Shown: in pieces, positions 53,135 through 61,968 of the stretch | Numbering within the stretch: position 1 is the stretch's first letter | Layout: each line of letters begins with the position of its first letter | Source of the DNA: Bacteroidales bacterium | GTDB taxonomy: Bacteria > Bacteroidota > Bacteroidia > Bacteroidales > JAGOPY01 | Direction: 5' to 3' | Assembly (NCBI GenBank): GCA_017991835.1 | Contig: JAGOPY010000016.1 | Coordinates: 1-63,453 of the forward strand | DNA length: 63,453 nucleotides | Notes under the pieces: generated by a model | Told to the model about the DNA's origin: nothing | The model's database searches: none | The model's input: the letters and a program-made list of their open reading frames with translations, nothing else | Made by a program: the position numbers and the translations under genes

Positions 53135-53896
53135 TTATAACCTGTTCCAGTGCATAAACCTGAACATATCCGATTTTTTTGACGGCTCCGTCAGGCGATG
53201 GGAATCGATGCAGAAAACATACTTCGATGCCGACCTTCTGACCAGCCCCAGGTGACCCGTGATCGGCCGCAGCCATACCGGGAACTGATCTTTGAACTTA
53301 ACCTCAAAAATGAACCTGCCCGGGATAGCCGGGATCACTTTATTCTCAGAATAAAGATCATCGAGGGTAGGGTAGGCGATGCTCCGCAGGTTTTTATCAA
53401 TGGTGATCCTGACATCGGTTTTAAACCGGTCGAAATACGGTTCCCGCTCGTAAATCACCAGCACCACCGGCTTCAGGTTGTTACGGTAAACATGATAGAG
53501 AAACTTGCCGGCCCCGTTGACCCCGTGATCATCGGGCACATCGCCGTAAGCAGCCGCTCCTTCGCCCGCCATCAGGCGTTTCATGACTTCAAAGGTCAGC
53601 TTCTCCCGGTCCTTCTCGATCGGCTCCTTGAATTTCCTTTTGATCTCCATAAAGACCGTATCTCCGCCTTTTTGATCATTATACCCCCTGATCCGGATCT
53701 TCTTCCTCATTTTATATCCGTCGACCTTTTCAAAAAAATAATCGAACCGGGCCGTATCATAATAAATCGATCGGACCGTGTACTCGTTAAGATGGGTTGC
53801 TTCGGCATACGGATCCACCTCCACGTAAGGCTTTATCGCCTCCCTGAGTTCATCGAGCTGGCTCACCGGCACCACATATTTAAACTCGTACTTCAT
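53135..53896 (-). CDS. VTC-domain polyphosphate polymerase-like protein
   Basis: This 253-residue protein matches the VTC catalytic domain, a tunnel-shaped CYTH-like fold that makes polyphosphate from ATP in eukaryotes and in some bacteria. The expected basic and acidic strands are present: EFKYVVP at the start, RSIYYDT, KMRKKIRIRGY, VFMEIKRKF, VLVIYEREPYF, RITIDKNLRS and RFIFEVKFKD. It lies between the DUF4956 and HlyD-like genes with gaps of 10 and 2 bp. Confidence 0.87.
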   Translation of the reverse strand: MKYEFKYVVPVSQLDELREAIKPYVEVDPYAEATHLNEYTVRSIYYDTARFDYFFEKVDGYKMRKKIRIRGYNDQKGGDTVFMEIKRKFKEPIEKDREKLTFEVMKRLMAGEGAAAYGDVPDDHGVNGAGKFLYHVYRNNLKPVVLVIYEREPYFDRFKTDVRITIDKNLRSIAYPTLDDLYSENKVIPAIPGRFIFEVKFKDQFPVWLRPITGHLGLVRRSASKYVFCIDSHRLTEPSKKSDMFRFMHWNRL

Positions 53897-53898
53897 GA

Positions 53899-54957
53899 TC
53901 AGAAAGATACGGAAAAATTCCGTTTGAGGTACTCCAGCAGGTAAACTTTATCGCAATAAATACGGCATTGCACCACCATCCCCGGGTAAATCCCTGTCGT
54001 TGGCCCGGCCGTCACCGCACGGGCTATCACAAACTGCTTGTTCTGGATCTGGTTCACGCTCTCGTCGAAGCCCTTAAAGGAGGCATTGACCGTTATTTTA
54101 TTGTCGGGAGTCGAAAAAGTGACTTTGTATAGGTTGTTCAGATAAGAAGAGTGTTCGTATGCAACCGGGATCTTCAACAAAAGCTTTTCGCTGTCGCTCA
54201 CCTTTATGATCCCGCCGATCTCCGTATTGTAGCTCAGGATGCCGGATATGGGGGTAACGATCGTGTATTGCCCTTTCTGTGTTTTCAAACGTTCAACCTC
54301 TTTTTCGTATGAGGTGATCTTCTGTTCCGACAGGTTTACGACCGGGTCTTTTTCCCCGGTCTGCAGCGATGTCAGGGCTTCAAGAGCTACCTGTGCATTG
54401 ATCTCGGCCAGTTTCAGGGTGTTTTCATACAAGTCGAACTCCGCGGGAGTGATCACGCTGTCGCGGAAAAGCTTTTCCTGCCGGGCAAAATTCTTCTTCT
54501 CCAGGTCGAGCTGCTGCAGAGCGTAGTTGTATTGGCGCTGTGCCTGCTCCACCAGCGGTCGCTTCTCGCCGGTCGACACCACATCCTTATTGGCGGCCTC
54601 AACATCCCGGAGGTTTTCAAGCCGGGCGATCTCATTTTCAATAAAGAAAGAACGGATATGTGCGATGGTATCATGCTGGCTCACAGGCATATCGAAAACC
54701 AGCTTCTCATTGATCTCCAGTTCGGCAATATCACCCCGCTCAAACCGGTAATTCTTGAAATCGCCCAGGGCGTCGGTCTCGTAATTGAAAGTCTGGCTCC
54801 AGAATCCCTCTTCCGTTCCGCGCATCAGCTTCCATTCCCTGAACGGGTAAATCTTTGCCGTGGCAATAAAACTGTACCTGACCGGAATAGGGAGAAAGAT
54901 GGTGATGACGATCAGCACAAAGAGAATGATGAGAATATGACGGCGGGAAATGCGCAT
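53899..54957 (-). CDS. HlyD-type membrane-fusion protein in the VTC operon
   Basis: This 352-residue protein has one N-terminal membrane helix (about 8-25), a coiled-coil hairpin (about 120-230) between lipoyl-like halves (IVTPISGILSYNTEIGG), and a C-terminal beta region with GMVVQCRIY. No pump gene is adjacent. The only partners on the transcript are the VTC and DUF4956 genes. That is an unusual setting for an adaptor and might indicate envelope anchoring or export linked to polyphosphate. Confidence 0.82.
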   Translation of the reverse strand: MRISRRHILIILFVLIVITIFLPIPVRYSFIATAKIYPFREWKLMRGTEEGFWSQTFNYETDALGDFKNYRFERGDIAELEINEKLVFDMPVSQHDTIAHIRSFFIENEIARLENLRDVEAANKDVVSTGEKRPLVEQAQRQYNYALQQLDLEKKNFARQEKLFRDSVITPAEFDLYENTLKLAEINAQVALEALTSLQTGEKDPVVNLSEQKITSYEKEVERLKTQKGQYTIVTPISGILSYNTEIGGIIKVSDSEKLLLKIPVAYEHSSYLNNLYKVTFSTPDNKITVNASFKGFDESVNQIQNKQFVIARAVTAGPTTGIYPGMVVQCRIYCDKVYLLEYLKRNFSVSF

Positions 54958-55044
54958 CCTGAATATTAAAACTGGGGCAAAGTTAAATTATTATTAATTT
55001 CTTTACGATTTGATTATTTTTCCCTTTTCCCATTTCCTTTTTAG

Positions 55045-55728
55045 CTATTCCCTGAAAATCCCCTTTTCATAGCTATTTCCGATCGGTATCTGTTTATCTC
55101 CGATAAAAATGATTTTGTTCCTCACCTTATCAATCCTGGAAACGGGGACGATAAAGGACCGGTGCACCCTGGCGAACCGGTCGGCGGGCAGTTTCTCCAG
55201 CATCGTTTTCATCGTCATCCGGGCAACGACCGGCTTGCGGTTCGTGAGGAAGATCCTCAGGTAATCATCCAATCCTTCAATATACAGAATCTCATCCAGT
55301 ATGATCCTGACCAGGCTGTAATCGGCCCTGACAAAGAGATATTGCTGCAGGGCCTGTTCCGACTGGTGAAGGAACCGGTAATAGTCTCCGGCTTTGTTTA
55401 CTGCCTGCATGAAACGCTCGAATGTAAAGGGCTTGAGCAGATAATCGACCGCATTGAGGTTGAAACCTTCAACGGCATACTCACTGTACGCAGTGGTAAA
55501 TATGACCATCAGTTCTCCGGGCACTTTTTTAGCAAATTCCACGCCCGACATGGAGGGCATCCGGATATCGAGAAAGAGCAGGTCGGCCGGGAATTTCTCC
55601 AGGTGCTTCAGCGCCTCGTGAGGATGGGTAAAGCTCTTCTCCAGGCGGATAAAATCAACCTTTCCGCAGAAGTTTTCCACGATCCTCAGTGCGGGAGGCT
55701 CATCATCGAGTGCAATGGCAGTTATCAT
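55045..55728 (-). CDS. LytTR-type response regulator
   Basis: This 227-residue regulator has a receiver (about 1-115; ALDDEPPAL, phospho-Asp in LLFLDIRMPSMSG, LKPFTFERF) and a LytTR DNA-binding domain (about 130-227; IEGLDDYLRIFL, RFARVHRSFIVPVSRID). It is the output partner of the LytS-like kinase upstream, with which it overlaps by 4 bp. Targets cannot be told from the window. Confidence 0.93.
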   Translation of the reverse strand: MITAIALDDEPPALRIVENFCGKVDFIRLEKSFTHPHEALKHLEKFPADLLFLDIRMPSMSGVEFAKKVPGELMVIFTTAYSEYAVEGFNLNAVDYLLKPFTFERFMQAVNKAGDYYRFLHQSEQALQQYLFVRADYSLVRIILDEILYIEGLDDYLRIFLTNRKPVVARMTMKTMLEKLPADRFARVHRSFIVPVSRIDKVRNKIIFIGDKQIPIGNSYEKGIFRE

Positions 55729-56762
55729 CCCAGGTCAATATATAGATCAACTTTATACTCAAATTCATTTTCGTTGATATCCAGCTTGTGTTTGCCCGGA
55801 TAGATCAGCCCCAGCCTTTTACGGGCATTGTTCACACCTACTCCCCCGGGAACTTCATCCTCTTTCCGGTCCTGGACTTTGTAATTGAAAACATGCAGGT
55901 GAAGATCGTTTTCATAGAGAATGACCCTGACAGTGATATTGGAGTCGGCTTCCGGGTTGACGCCATATTTAAAGGCGTTTTCGATGAACGGGATCAGCAG
56001 AAGCGGCGCAATAACTTTTCCCGGAGCGGTTTCACAGGGATGATAATCGATTTTAACCGTTTCCCCGAAGCGGATTCTTTGCAACTCGATATAATCGGTA
56101 ATATACCCGATCTCCCGGTCGAGCGGCACCATCTCCTTACTGGCCTCCGATAGAACATAGCGCATCATTCCCGATAGTTTGACGACGGCGTCGGGCGTAT
56201 TGTCGGCCTTCTGGATAGCCAGCGAGTAGATCGAGTTCAGTGTGTTAAAAAGGAAATGGGGATTGATCTGGGCTTTAAAATATGACAGTTCGGCATGAAG
56301 TTTCTCCTGTTCGGTCAATTTCAGCCGGTTGTGGATTTTGATCAGAAGAGAGAAAAAGACGACGGCCAGAAAGAATACCAGGTGATGACCCATCCGGAAG
56401 AACCATTTACCGCTGCCGATCAGGTGTTTTCCGCCCGGTTCCGGACCGGGTGGCATACGCCGCGGAGGCTCATTAAATGGAACAATTAATTCAGGAAGGA
56501 AAATAATGACCAGGTAAAAAGCGAACAGGATCAGAATGAATACCGCATATCTTTTTTTAAAATAAAAACGTGGAATGAAATAATAGAAATTAAGATAGAA
56601 AAAGATCAGGACCAGGATGTTGACGGAATATCCACGGATAGCCCGGGAATCATTGAAGAAGTCGCTGATCCCCCCTTCTCCCGGCCAGAAAATGATCGGC
56701 AGCAGCAGGAAGATCGTGCATCCGATAACATGGAACAGAACTGATGCAGGTTTGATCTTCAT
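55725..56762 (-). CDS. LytS-type sensor histidine kinase
   Basis: From the ATG at 56762 (MKIKPASV) this is 345 residues with four membrane helices (about 6-150). The His_kinase domain motif is FKAQINPHFLFNTLNS (about 185-200) and a degenerate ATPase domain follows (PLLLIPFIENAFKYG, GVGVNNARKRL). A longer frame to 56858 is open but adds a segment not typical of the family. It overlaps its regulator gene as ATGA. Confidence 0.9.
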   Translation of the reverse strand: MKIKPASVLFHVIGCTIFLLLPIIFWPGEGGISDFFNDSRAIRGYSVNILVLIFFYLNFYYFIPRFYFKKRYAVFILILFAFYLVIIFLPELIVPFNEPPRRMPPGPEPGGKHLIGSGKWFFRMGHHLVFFLAVVFFSLLIKIHNRLKLTEQEKLHAELSYFKAQINPHFLFNTLNSIYSLAIQKADNTPDAVVKLSGMMRYVLSEASKEMVPLDREIGYITDYIELQRIRFGETVKIDYHPCETAPGKVIAPLLLIPFIENAFKYGVNPEADSNITVRVILYENDLHLHVFNYKVQDRKEDEVPGGVGVNNARKRLGLIYPGKHKLDINENEFEYKVDLYIDLG

Positions 56763-56938
56763 CTCTGGCAGAATTTCGGCTGTAAATGTAATTTGAATAT
56801 AGATTGATATAAGTAATTTGAGGTGATCGGCGATTTTTTGCCGGAGAACAGGGTTCATTCTGATGTTCGCATTCTGATGGATTTACACGTCGGTTATAGG
56901 ATTGGTGAAGAATCTTCCGTTGAAACTGTAAATTATTC

Positions 56939-56969
56939 TTGCTAAAAGACTTGAATTTAGGTATTTTTG
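56939..56969 (+). promoter_or_regulatory. Bacteroidota-type promoter before a truncated regulator
   Basis: TTG (56939-56941), 20 bases, then TATTTTTG (56962-56969) match the full Bacteroidota pattern. The ATG of the truncated receiver at 56988 is 18 bases downstream. Confidence 0.55.
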
Positions 56970-56987
56970 AAGAATAAGGGAAAATGG

Positions 56988-57125
56988 ATGCTTCGAACGG
57001 TTATCATCGACGACGAATACCATATTCGCGACACCCTCACCAGTCTGTTTGAAAGCAATTGCCCCCAGGTCTCAAAGCCGCAATTAGCCGATCGGGGAAT
57101 TTGGAATGATAAAATCAGATCATGA
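56988..57125 (+). pseudogene. Truncated response-regulator gene (N-terminal receiver fragment)
   Basis: This 45-codon frame begins MLRTVIIDDEYHIRDTL and TSLFESNCPQV, the start of a LytTR-type receiver with its acidic pocket. After about residue 28 the similarity stops and the frame runs into the 3' end of the REP-associated transposase gene on the other strand. No remainder of the receiver is found on the far side of the transposase. The rest was probably lost when the element arrived. Confidence 0.7.
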
Positions 57126-57815
57126 AATTGATTTTTTCGCATTCCATTTGGCCGGATTATTCAGGATATAGTTGGAAATCGCATTGAACGCCCGATCGTT
57201 CCGGATGATCCGTTCGTAATAATTCCGTTGCCACAATTTACCCATTTTTTCGTTTTTCGATTTGAATATTTTTAAACATTCGTTGGCAACCAACGATTTA
57301 TATGCCCCAATTATATTTCCGACCGTTGGATTTGACGGTGATACAGCAGGGGCAGGGCTCGCCCCTGCCCCTGCTGTTGCAAAATTATTATCCGGGTCAA
57401 CCGGGGCAAAATCGTCAACCGGGTCAACCGGGGAAACGTCGTCAACCGGGGCAACCGGATCATTATCGATCGGTCCAACCGCAGCAGGGGCAACCGCGAG
57501 GGTTGCCCCTGCTGCGGTATCGTTTTCGGTGTGGTCGTGCAAAACAATAATTGCGTGGATATGGTTTGGCATGACCTGGAATGCGCCCAATTGCAAATTG
57601 TGGAACCGGTCTGGTAATTTATACCATTCGTTTTGGGCAATCCTGCCAAATTGGTTTAATACCATCGTATGGTTTTGGATTATTCCGAATCGAAATTTAT
57701 GGTCCTGACAACAAATGGTAATAAAATACTTACCTGCCCGGGAATAATCATACCCCTTTAATCTGAGGGACCTGCGATGATGTATTGCCGGATTGTATTT
57801 GACCGCCCTGTACAT
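57120..57815 (-). CDS. REP-associated tyrosine transposase (RAYT, Y1/IS200-like)
   Basis: The ATG at 57815 (MYRAVKYNP) is preceded by a good GGGAGG Shine-Dalgarno sequence and gives 231 residues. The HUH motif is MPNHIHAIIVL (about 88-98). The catalytic Tyr is in NYYERIIRND near the C-terminus, followed by YILNNPAKW. RAYTs process single-stranded REP palindromes. Between the two motifs lies an Ala/Pro/Asp/Val low-complexity stretch of about 70 residues encoded by palindromic repeats, which is not part of the normal fold. Confidence 0.9.
   Translation of the reverse strand: MYRAVKYNPAIHHRRSLRLKGYDYSRAGKYFITICCQDHKFRFGIIQNHTMVLNQFGRIAQNEWYKLPDRFHNLQLGAFQVMPNHIHAIIVLHDHTENDTAAGATLAVAPAAVGPIDNDPVAPVDDVSPVDPVDDFAPVDPDNNFATAGAGASPAPAVSPSNPTVGNIIGAYKSLVANECLKIFKSKNEKMGKLWQRNYYERIIRNDRAFNAISNYILNNPAKWNAKKSIS
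57344..57515. repeat. Two REP-like hairpins and a repeat linker inside the RAYT gene
   Basis: 57344-57376 has 14-bp perfect arms (CAGCAGGGGCAGGG) with a 5-base loop. 57481-57515 has 15-bp perfect arms (GCAGCAGGGGCAACC) with a 5-base loop. The outer arms are shared. The linker between them repeats GTCAACCGGGGCAA-like words. All of it is in frame. Confidence 0.85.
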
Positions 57816-58015
57816 GATATCCTCCCTTCTATCTTCCGCCACACTATCACCTGCGGCTTAAAATGAAATGATTTTAATAGGTTCTCATCAAAAACTTTAC
57901 CACTATAATGACTTTTGCATTTAAAATGAATTTCCGGAAATTATTTTACCTGGAAATTGACTTATTTGTAATTTAGCAGGTCATCAGAATCTGATCACCC
58001 CTTAAACCTGCCTAT

Positions 58016-61012
58016 ATGAATCTCCTTCGGAAGTTAGTATTACCGGCTATTGCAGCGCTGTTGATCCACTCATGTCCTGCATTATCCCAAATCCTCATCA
58101 ACGAATACTCCGCCTCCAACCTGAGCTTTATCCAGGATAACTACGATGAGTATGAAGACTGGATCGAGTTGTACAATGCCGGCCCTTCCGGCGTCAATAT
58201 CGGCGGGTATCACCTGAGCGACGATACGGCCAGCCCTGCCTTATGGACCTTCCCGGCCGGCGTATTCCTTCCGTCGAACGGTTACCTGAAGATCTGGGCG
58301 TCGGGCCGGAATGAAGTCTCCGGAAACCATTATCACGCCAGCTTCCGCCTCACCCAGACAAAATCTTCGCCCGACTTTGTCGTCCTCTCCGATCCGGATG
58401 GCGTGATCATCGACCAGGTGCAGCTCGCTATTACACAAAAAGATCATTCCCGCGGACGTGCCGTCAGCGGGGGCGATCAGTGGGCTATCTTTTCCACCCC
58501 TACACCGGGCTCCTCCAATGGCAACTCCACAGCCTATTCGGCATACGCCAAAAAGCCTGTGGTCAGTGATACGGGCGGATTCTATAGCAATCCGGTCACT
58601 ATTACCCTCATGAATCCCGAACCCAACTCCAAAATCCGCTATACGCTCGACGGAACGGAACCATACTCCTATGCTACCGAATACACGGCCCCCATTTCAA
58701 TTTTTTCAACCAAGATACTCAAAGCCAGGATTTTCAGTAACGATCCCTCCATTCTTCCCGGCCTGATCGAATTCAACACGTATTTTATCAACGCCAACCA
58801 TTCTCTGCCCGTTCTTTCCATTGCAGGAAATGAACTGCTGGAGTTGCTCAACGGAAATTCAGCATTGCGGCCAAGGGGATCCATCGAATTTTACAACAAG
58901 CTGAAACAGAGGACTACCACGGCTTATGGCGAGTTTAACGAACACGGGCAGGATTCGTGGGTCCATCCACAGAGGAGCATCGATTATATCACCCGCGATG
59001 AAGCCGGTTATAATTATGCCCTTCAGCAGAAATTCTTCTCCTTGTCAGACCGCGATGAATTTCAGCGGGTGATCATTCGTGCCGCCGGCGACGACAATTA
59101 TCCCGGGATCGATACCAGCGCCCATCTCCGCGATGATTTCGTACAGACCCTTTCTCAAAAATCGGGTCAGCATCTCGACTGGCGGAAATCGGAGCGGGTT
59201 GTCATTTATGCCAACGGGCAGTACTGGGGAATCTACGCCTTACGCGAAAAGGTGCACGACCATGATTATACGGAATATTACTACGACCAGGGAAAATACG
59301 ATATCCAGTTTATCATGCTCTGGGGCGGGACCTGGGCCGAGTACGGCGGCCAGCAGGCACTCGACGACTGGTATGTCCTGCACGACTTCATCATGGGGCA
59401 TGACATGAGCAACCCGTTCACTTACAACGCAGTAGCTGCACAATACGACATCACCAGCCTGGTGGATTATGTAATACTTAACTCCTATGTGGTGTGTTCC
59501 GACTGGATGAACTGGAATGTAGGCTGGTGGCGCGGATTGGATCCGGAAGGGAGTCACCGGAAATGGGCGTATATCCTCTGGGATGAAGATGCCACCTTCG
59601 GGCATTACATCAATTATACCGGTATTCCGGCCCAATCACCGTATGTTTCACCCTGTTTTCCCGAAGACCTTACCGATCCGTGGCAGGACCCGGAGGGGCA
59701 TATTGCAGTGCTGAACAAACTGCGCACCAACGACGAGTTTAACCAGTACTATATTTCCCGGTACATCGACCTTCTCAACACCACATTTACCAATGATTAC
59801 ATGCTGAACCTGCTCGACAGTATGGCGGCGATCATCGCCCCTGAAATGCCCCAGCATACGCAGCGGTGGGGAGGCTCGGTTACCCAATGGCAGAATAACG
59901 TACAGAAGATCAGGAATTTCATCACTACCCGGAACAGTATTATGGACGCCGGCCTGAGAAACTGCTGGGACCTGACCGGGCCTTATGATTTGGTCATTGA
60001 TGCCGAGCCGGAAGGTGTCGGCAAAGTGCAGATCAACTCGCTGGAGTTGAATTCTTTCCCATGGGACGGCGACTATTTTGGCGGTGTCGATGTAAAATTG
60101 TCGGCAATCGAAACCAGCCCCTATTTTGAATTCGACCGGTGGGTCTTAAAGAATCATGAAGTAACACCTTCGGATACCATGAAGGATGTCAGGCTGAGCC
60201 TGATTATGGGCGATTCGGTGACTGCTTTGTTCAAGCCCAGGGTATTCGAGGATTCCCTGGTGATCAACGAAATTAATTATAACTCTGACGGAGGATTTGA
60301 TCCGGGCGACTGGGTGGAGTTTTATAATCCTCATCCTTATCCGCTTGATATTTCCGGGTGGGTTTTTAAAGATGAAGATGATGCGCATGAATATGAATTC
60401 CCAGCCGGAACCGTTATCGGTCAGGAGGGATATCTGGTTTTGGCGGGCGATACGGCGGCATTCGACAGTTTATTTCCAGATGTTGACAATTACCTGGGGC
60501 CTATGGGTTTTGGCCTTTCCGGAAATGGCGAGCTGATACGGTTATATGACAATGAAGGGACGCTGATCGATACCGTGCTTTACGATGATGAGGATCCCTG
60601 GCCCACAGAACCTGATGGCGACGGGGCGACTCTTGAACTGATCAACCCGGCCTGGGACAATGCGCTTGCCGAAAGCTGGGCAGCTTCCGAACTTTACGGG
60701 ACACCCGGGAAAGAGAATGGTAACTATGTTAAAGTCCCCGATCCTGTTGCAACACCTGATATCAGTTGCCAGGTGATCCCGAATCCATTCAGGTCAAATG
60801 CTATTTTCCGGATCCGGTCGGAAGAAATTCTGAGCAACGCATCCATTGAGGTTTTTGACTTGTATGGACGCAAAGTGAAAGAGATAAACGGCATTCAATC
60901 CAATTATATTCCTCTGTCAGGCCAGGGCCTGAACGCAGGAATATACATCTACAGGATATTGGATAGCAAAGGGATGGTGCTGTTCCAGGGGAAATTTGTA
61001 ATGACGGAATAG
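58016..61012 (+). CDS. CotH-kinase/lamin-tail surface protein with T9SS sorting domain
   Basis: This 998-residue protein has a signal peptide (to about 25, ALSQI). A lamin-tail domain lies at about 25-165 (ILINEYSASN, DWIELYNAG) and a chitobiase-like turn at about 205 (KIRYTLDGTEPYS). A CotH kinase-like domain spans about 260-640 (IRAAGDDNY, GIYALREKVHDHD, WAYILWDEDATFG). A second lamin-tail domain is at about 745-870 (VINEINYNSDG) and a C-terminal T9SS sorting domain at about 915-998 (VIPNPFRS, VFDLYGRKVKE, GIYIYRIL). CotH folds can phosphorylate proteins; activity here is untested. It is probably secreted by T9SS and attached to the cell surface. Confidence 0.9.
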   Translation: MNLLRKLVLPAIAALLIHSCPALSQILINEYSASNLSFIQDNYDEYEDWIELYNAGPSGVNIGGYHLSDDTASPALWTFPAGVFLPSNGYLKIWASGRNEVSGNHYHASFRLTQTKSSPDFVVLSDPDGVIIDQVQLAITQKDHSRGRAVSGGDQWAIFSTPTPGSSNGNSTAYSAYAKKPVVSDTGGFYSNPVTITLMNPEPNSKIRYTLDGTEPYSYATEYTAPISIFSTKILKARIFSNDPSILPGLIEFNTYFINANHSLPVLSIAGNELLELLNGNSALRPRGSIEFYNKLKQRTTTAYGEFNEHGQDSWVHPQRSIDYITRDEAGYNYALQQKFFSLSDRDEFQRVIIRAAGDDNYPGIDTSAHLRDDFVQTLSQKSGQHLDWRKSERVVIYANGQYWGIYALREKVHDHDYTEYYYDQGKYDIQFIMLWGGTWAEYGGQQALDDWYVLHDFIMGHDMSNPFTYNAVAAQYDITSLVDYVILNSYVVCSDWMNWNVGWWRGLDPEGSHRKWAYILWDEDATFGHYINYTGIPAQSPYVSPCFPEDLTDPWQDPEGHIAVLNKLRTNDEFNQYYISRYIDLLNTTFTNDYMLNLLDSMAAIIAPEMPQHTQRWGGSVTQWQNNVQKIRNFITTRNSIMDAGLRNCWDLTGPYDLVIDAEPEGVGKVQINSLELNSFPWDGDYFGGVDVKLSAIETSPYFEFDRWVLKNHEVTPSDTMKDVRLSLIMGDSVTALFKPRVFEDSLVINEINYNSDGGFDPGDWVEFYNPHPYPLDISGWVFKDEDDAHEYEFPAGTVIGQEGYLVLAGDTAAFDSLFPDVDNYLGPMGFGLSGNGELIRLYDNEGTLIDTVLYDDEDPWPTEPDGDGATLELINPAWDNALAESWAASELYGTPGKENGNYVKVPDPVATPDISCQVIPNPFRSNAIFRIRSEEILSNASIEVFDLYGRKVKEINGIQSNYIPLSGQGLNAGIYIYRILDSKGMVLFQGKFVMTE

Positions 61013-61023
61013 GGTAAAAAGAT

Positions 61024-61056
61024 GAGACTCCATCTCAAATCTTGAGATGGAGTCTC
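61024..61056. terminator. Perfect 15-bp hairpin between convergent genes
   Basis: GAGACTCCATCTCAA and its exact complement are separated by 3 bases. It lies 11 bases after the CotH gene stop and 10 before the stop of the convergent zinc-ribbon gene. It is probably a bidirectional terminator, although no long T-run follows. Confidence 0.7.
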
Positions 61057-61065
61057 ACTGATCCA

Positions 61066-61326
61066 TCAGTCAAAAAGATCACCCAGCCAGCCTTTCTTTC
61101 TTCCTTTATAGTAATCGCCATGATGGCGGTAATCATCATGATGCCCGCGCTGTTGTGGCGGAGGTTGATTGAATCCTTTCGGCTGATCTTCGTTCATTGA
61201 CCGCTCGATGATCTTGTCGAGCTCTCCACGGTCAAGCCATACGCCACGGCATTGCGGACAATAATCTATTTCGATGCCCTGGCGTTCGGACATCACCAAC
61301 GGAACATTGCAAGTCGGACATTTCAT
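61066..61326 (-). CDS. zf-TFIIB zinc-ribbon protein
   Basis: This 86-residue protein has an N-terminal zinc ribbon of the zf-TFIIB family: CPTC (3-6), IDYCPQCRGVWLDRGELDKI (about 20-40). A His/Gln/Gly-rich tail (HHDDYRHHGDYYKG) follows. The family is widespread in bacteria, and metal binding by the four Cys is expected. No partner is evident in the neighbourhood. Confidence 0.88.
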   Translation of the reverse strand: MKCPTCNVPLVMSERQGIEIDYCPQCRGVWLDRGELDKIIERSMNEDQPKGFNQPPPQQRGHHDDYRHHGDYYKGRKKGWLGDLFD

Positions 61327-61371
61327 AGCTAATATTTTTTGCTAATTTAAACATTTATCCTTCCTGAAAGT

Positions 61372-61968
61372 TTAACGGTTTTCATCTATTGACTTCTTTA
61401 TTTTGTCAAGAATGACACCGTTCTCTTTTTTCCAGTCCTTCTTCCCGGCCCAGAATCCGAAGATGATCACCGACACAAAGAATATAATGTAAATGACAAG
61501 CGGCCAGGGACTGTCATTGAAATATTTGATAAAGCTATAATATACGATGTAACCACCCCCGGTTCCAATTACGCCTAAGATTGGAATGATAATGAACCAA
61601 TCTGCGGTAGTGATAAAAGTGTACCTCTTTTCTGCTTTTCTTAAAAATATAATGACCGGGGCTGAATAATCAATTCTGCGGATAAGGATGATTTTTCGGA
61701 AGAAATAGACCAGAATAAAAATAAAACCGGCTGCCAGCAATTCATAACCGATAGATAGCGGGCCGTTTTTAGTGGCAATCTGTATTGCATACACTCCGAG
61801 TAAAACAAAAAAAATGATCATGAATCGGGATACCAATTTTTTCCCCTTCTGGTCAGCCGCTTTCAACTCTTCGATCAGTCCGCCAAGCCCATTTGCATTA
61901 TTTACATTTTCTTCCGGCACGTTAGGGGCCGAAAACCTATCATTCATTTTGAATTCTTCCAGTTCCAT
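61372..61968 (-). CDS. Four-helix membrane protein downstream of the ECF sigma factor
   Basis: This 198-residue protein has a soluble N-terminus (about 1-45) and four membrane helices (about 48-65, 72-90, 120-145, 150-170), with a charged C-terminal tail. The start at 61968 (MELEEF) has a strong AAGGAGG Shine-Dalgarno sequence 6-7 bases ahead, inside the sigma factor gene, and gives a 29-bp overlap. It could be a regulator of the sigma factor by position, but it lacks a recognisable anti-sigma zinc motif. Confidence 0.75.
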   Translation of the reverse strand: MELEEFKMNDRFSAPNVPEENVNNANGLGGLIEELKAADQKGKKLVSRFMIIFFVLLGVYAIQIATKNGPLSIGYELLAAGFIFILVYFFRKIILIRRIDYSAPVIIFLRKAEKRYTFITTADWFIIIPILGVIGTGGGYIVYYSFIKYFNDSPWPLVIYIIFFVSVIIFGFWAGKKDWKKENGVILDKIKKSIDENR

